In this document: in pieces, positions 61,269 to 64,000 of the stretch
How positions within the stretch are numbered: the first letter of the stretch is position 1
How the letters are laid out: each line of letters starts with the position of its first letter
Notes under the pieces: model-generated
The model's database searches: none
Told to the model about the DNA's origin: nothing
The model's input: the letters and a program-made list of their open reading frames with translations, nothing else
Made by a program: the position numbers and the translations under genes
Assembly (NCBI RefSeq): GCF_900167465.1
Contig: NZ_FUWR01000004.1
Location: 62,001-126,000, forward strand
Origin: Trichlorobacter thiogenes
Lineage (GTDB): Bacteria; Desulfobacterota; Desulfuromonadia; Geobacterales; Pseudopelobacteraceae
DNA: 64,000 nucleotides
Direction: 5' to 3'

Positions 61269-61961
61269 TTAGTGCGCTTCTTCCAGTGATCCCTGAATAT
61301 AGATCATGGCCAGCAACATAAAGACGAATGCCTGAATAAAAGAAACCAGTACACCCATCAGCATCATTGGCAGAGGTACCAGGAACGGTGCCAGAGCAAA
61401 GAAGATCATCAGAACCAGCTCGTGGCCGTTCATGTTGCCGAAAAGACGTAGAGTAAGGGATACAGGACGTGAAAGGTGTCCGATCAGTTCAATGAAGAAC
61501 ATCAGCGGTGCCAGCCACCAGATCGGTCCCAGGAAGTGCTTCAGGTAGTGGAAACCATGGTGCTTGATGCCGATCACGTGGGTGGCTACAAATACAACAA
61601 TCGCGCAGGCCGCAGTGGTGTTGATATTGGCGGTCGGCGGATAGAAACCGGGGATCAGGCCCACCAGGTTGGACACCAGGATGAAAATAGCCAGTGTGGC
61701 AATTAACGGAAAGAAGGGACGACCATGCTCACCCATGGTCTCAACGATCATGTTTTCAATGCCATCGACCACAACTTCCATAAAGTTTTGTGTGCCGCTT
61801 GGTATGGTTTTCAGCGCACTGGTTGCAATCAGTGACAGCACCAACAGCAGTGCTATGACCGTCCAGGTATAGACAACTGCGTTAGCTGAAGCGTCAGAAA
61901 TATGCAGCAGGTGCTGCAGTTTTGAACTAAGGAACTGGAGAAACAACAACGGGTGGACCAT
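61269..61961 (-). CDS. atpB: ATP synthase subunit a
   Basis: 230 residues, five or six membrane helices. The essential Arg is in [18 protein letters not shown]. Subunit a forms the ion half-channels against the c ring. It lies between atpI and atpE on the minus strand. Confidence 0.95.
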   Translation of the reverse strand: MVHPLLFLQFLSSKLQHLLHISDASANAVVYTWTVIALLLVLSLIATSALKTIPSGTQNFMEVVVDGIENMIVETMGEHGRPFFPLIATLAIFILVSNLVGLIPGFYPPTANINTTAACAIVVFVATHVIGIKHHGFHYLKHFLGPIWWLAPLMFFIELIGHLSRPVSLTLRLFGNMNGHELVLMIFFALAPFLVPLPMMLMGVLVSFIQAFVFMLLAMIYIQGSLEEAH

Positions 61962-61964
61962 GGG

Positions 61965-62345
61965 TCAATCTCCTTTATAAAACGCTGAATACAGAGTTAA
62001 CGCTATTATGACTGCCACAATGACCGAGAGACCAACGAGCAGGGCAATAATGGAAAAACGCCCGGAGGTCAGAACAGCATAGAGTATGACAGCAGTTATA
62101 CTCAATCGAAGCAGGTAACGGACTGCTGCAGAACCTGCAGATGGTGCGATCTGATGATCTAGCAGCTGGCGCAATGTCCTGCGCTGCCAGACAAAGTTAA
62201 TGATGGCGATGCTGCCGCCAGCAAGAATTCCAAGTCCAACCGGGGCGGTATAAAAAAGAAAACCGGTTGCTGTTGCAATGGCAAGCAGCACGACGCTAGA
62301 TTGCAAAATAAGCGCAGGCAGCCTTGCCTCGTTAATCGTTGTCAC
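61965..62345 (-). CDS. atpI: ATP synthase accessory protein AtpI-like
   Basis: 126 residues, four hydrophobic segments, with FVWQRRTLRQLLDHQ between the second and third. This is the ATP_synt_I pattern; AtpI proteins help c-ring assembly or ion supply. The GTG start overlaps the atpZ stop by 14 bp, and the stop is 3 bp from atpB. Confidence 0.8.
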   Translation of the reverse strand: MTTINEARLPALILQSSVVLLAIATATGFLFYTAPVGLGILAGGSIAIINFVWQRRTLRQLLDHQIAPSAGSAAVRYLLRLSITAVILYAVLTSGRFSIIALLVGLSVIVAVIIALTLYSAFYKGD

Positions 62346-62565
62346 GGTTCAGATTTTTTATCTCGCGCCGTGTGATGATATACACATTCTTAAACCCGGC
62401 AGCGATACCAATCATGAGGAAAATCCAGAAAAACCAAGGAGCCGTACCCAGCCAACGATCGATTGTCAGGCCAAACCAGACACCGATTGCGATGGCAAGT
62501 ACAACTGAAATACCCATGCTTGAAACGGTGCCAATGTTGCGGAAAATGTCACGAAGTTCGCCCAT
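62332..62565 (-). CDS. atpZ: AtpZ/AtpQ-like small membrane protein
   Basis: 77 residues with two membrane helices (about 14-34 and 43-62) separated by the short polar stretch TIDRWLGTAPW. This is the AtpZ pattern of the atp operon; AtpZ-AtpI pairs have been proposed as Mg2+ or Ca2+ channels. First gene of atpZ-I-B-E. Confidence 0.82.
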   Translation of the reverse strand: MGELRDIFRNIGTVSSMGISVVLAIAIGVWFGLTIDRWLGTAPWFFWIFLMIGIAAGFKNVYIITRREIKNLNRDND

Positions 62566-62606
62566 TTCCGCCTCCGGTCAGCAGGGATTGTATACAAAAC
62601 CTGTTT

Positions 62607-62636
62607 CTCATAGCACAGTGACGCTTGCAGTGTCAA
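62607..62636 (-). promoter_or_regulatory. Promoter of the atpZ-I-B-E operon
   Basis: On the minus strand a consensus TTGACA (62631-62636) is 18 bp from TATGAG (62607-62612), which is preceded by TGC as in extended -10 promoters. It begins 12 bases after the hemL stop, and no hemL terminator is seen. Confidence 0.7.
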
Positions 62637-62648
62637 TTGTTTCGTGAA

Positions 62649-63935
62649 TCATGCAATGAGTTTAAAGCACTTACGGGCTGCGGCAATAGTTGTCTCAATC
62701 TCCTGCTGCGTGTGTGCAGCTGACATAAAGGCTGTTTCAAATTGGGAGGGGGCCAGATAGATCCCTTCCTCAAGCATGGCTAGGAAATAGCGGGCAAAGG
62801 TCTTGGTGTCGCAGGCAGCTGCAGTGGTCCAATCAAAGACTTCGTGGGGGGTGAAGAAGGCGCAGAACATGCTGCCGACCCTGGTGGAATATAGTGGGTA
62901 TCCCGCTTCTTTGGCCGCTTGGGCGATCCCTTCTGCAAGCAGGCGGCTCTTCTCCTCCAGTTGCTGGTAAAAACCAGGCTGTTGTAACATCTTGAGGGTT
63001 TCGATGCCAGCGGTCATGGCCAATGGGTTGCCTGACAGTGTGCCGGCCTGGTAGACGCCGCCTGAGGGGGAGAGCTTTTCCATAATCTCGCGCTTGCCGC
63101 CAAAGGCGCCAACCGGCAGGCCGCCACCGATGATCTTGCCCAGGGTGGTCATGTCCGGGGTAACGCCGTAGAGCGTTTGTGCTCCACCGTATGCAACGCG
63201 AAAACCGCACATAACCTCATCAAAAATCAGTATAATGCCTTCGTTGGTGCAGAGTTCTCGTAGGCCTTCAAGGAAGCCGGGCCGGGGTGGCACGGTGCCC
63301 ATGTTGCCTGCAACCGGTTCAATAATGATGCAGGCGATCTGATCCTTGTTCTCGGCAATGAGTCTACTGACTGATTCCAGAGAGTTGTATTCTGCTGTCA
63401 GGGTGTGCTTGGCAAAATCTGCAGGAACGCCGGGAGAGTCAGGTACCCCAAAGGTGGCGGCGCCAGAGCCTGCTTTAACCAGCAGTGCATCTGCGTGGCC
63501 GTGGTAGCAACCGGAAAACTTTAAGATCTTGTCGCGACCGGTATAGCCGCGGGCCAGGCGGATGGCGCTCATGGTTGCCTCGGTGCCAGAGCTGACCATG
63601 CGCACCATTTCTATGGAAGGCACGGCATCTATCACCATTTGGGCCAGGGTAATTTCTAGCTCAGTTGGGGCACCGAAGCTTGAGCCGTTTTCCATACATG
63701 TCTTGACTGCGTTGACAACGGCAGGGTAACAGTGGCCGAGAATCATGGGGCCCCATGAGCCGACATAATCGATATAGCTGTTATCGTCTTCATCAACTAT
63801 CCGGCTTCCCAAAGCCTTTTTGATGAACAGTGGGTCGGCGCCAACTGATTTAAAGGCCCTGACCGGACTGTTAACGCCACCGGGAATAATCTGACGTGCT
63901 TGCGTAAATAATGTGTGAGAGCGTGTGTGGATCAT
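62649..63935 (-). CDS. hemL: Glutamate-1-semialdehyde 2,1-aminomutase
   Basis: 428 residues starting [20 protein letters not shown] with GGAGG upstream; a TTG six codons earlier lies in that ribosome site. Diagnostic strings are [40 protein letters not shown] and the PLP Lys in [17 protein letters not shown]. It makes 5-aminolevulinate, the tetrapyrrole precursor, by the C5 route, fitting a haem-rich organism. Confidence 0.97.
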   Translation of the reverse strand: MIHTRSHTLFTQARQIIPGGVNSPVRAFKSVGADPLFIKKALGSRIVDEDDNSYIDYVGSWGPMILGHCYPAVVNAVKTCMENGSSFGAPTELEITLAQMVIDAVPSIEMVRMVSSGTEATMSAIRLARGYTGRDKILKFSGCYHGHADALLVKAGSGAATFGVPDSPGVPADFAKHTLTAEYNSLESVSRLIAENKDQIACIIIEPVAGNMGTVPPRPGFLEGLRELCTNEGIILIFDEVMCGFRVAYGGAQTLYGVTPDMTTLGKIIGGGLPVGAFGGKREIMEKLSPSGGVYQAGTLSGNPLAMTAGIETLKMLQQPGFYQQLEEKSRLLAEGIAQAAKEAGYPLYSTRVGSMFCAFFTPHEVFDWTTAAACDTKTFARYFLAMLEEGIYLAPSQFETAFMSAAHTQQEIETTIAAARKCFKLIA

Positions 63936-64000
63936 AGAAATGTGTGCCTCCAATTTGTGAACGTAGGACAGTTGCGCTTTTGTACCTGTTGCTAGGTTCG

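Noticed and set aside
63936-64000. Upstream region of hemL
   Set aside because: No promoter or gene start stands out in the few bases before the window ends.

Overview
The window (64 kb) is dense bacterial chromosome with short intergenic gaps and long co-directional gene runs. Gene content points to Geobacterales (Desulfuromonadota), close to Geobacter/Trichlorobacter. The reasons are the ATP synthase split into two separate clusters with both b and b' subunits, a recA-pilT-recX-alaS block, an Mla-type lipid transport operon, a hopanoid-type HpnI glycosyltransferase, and the arginine gene order. This placement is inferred from gene content and remembered gene order, not from a search. I see no prophage, insertion sequence, CRISPR array, tRNA or rRNA.

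Layout. (1) 1-13055 (+): the 3' part of a giant surface-type protein with about fifteen SdrD_B/Cna_B-like Ig repeats, overlapping by 4 bp an outer membrane protein that joins SPOR, OmpA and beta-barrel regions. (2) 13091-21092 (-): gatC-gatA-gatB, a CheY/CheA pair, lolA, yajQ and rimO, ending at a strong bidirectional terminator. (3) 21192-26201 (+): rplM-rpsI behind a good sigma70 promoter, then an AI-2E-family transporter, argC and a YgiQ-type radical SAM protein. (4) 26241-32465 (-): a cold-shock gene, an Mla operon (mlaE-F-D, a TolC-family gene, mlaC), hpnI and a small methyltransferase. (5) 32524-42158 (+): an RluA-family pseudouridine synthase, parA-parB, the F1 and stalk genes of ATP synthase (b', b, delta, alpha, gamma, beta, epsilon) and a YhcC-type radical SAM protein. 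(6) 42166-44243 (-): tatA, leuD, leuC. (7) 44447-60835 (+): larB, pncC, recA, a pilT paralogue, recX, alaS, a soluble response-regulator/kinase hybrid, and an arginine block (argB, a secreted protein, argD, argF, argG, a Nudix hydrolase, an unrecognised 380-aa protein, argH, a lipoprotein). (8) 60930-63935 (-): atpE, atpB, atpI, atpZ and hemL.

Most genes are housekeeping: translation (gatCAB, rplM, rpsI, alaS), RNA and ribosome modification, energy (ATP synthase), arginine and leucine synthesis, envelope lipid and lipoprotein traffic (mla, lolA, hpnI), chromosome partition and recombination. The less ordinary material is the giant repeat protein with its outer membrane partner; a divergent nitrilase-like protein inside the arginine operon that carries a correctly spaced Glu-Lys-Cys triad; an ATP synthase c subunit with most of the residues of Na+-binding rings; a lipoprotein whose mature N-terminus looks like LptM but which carries a long extra domain; a PilT that lacks the AIRNLIRE motif; and a TolC-family gene inside the mla operon. 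No intergenic stretch exceeds about 260 bp.
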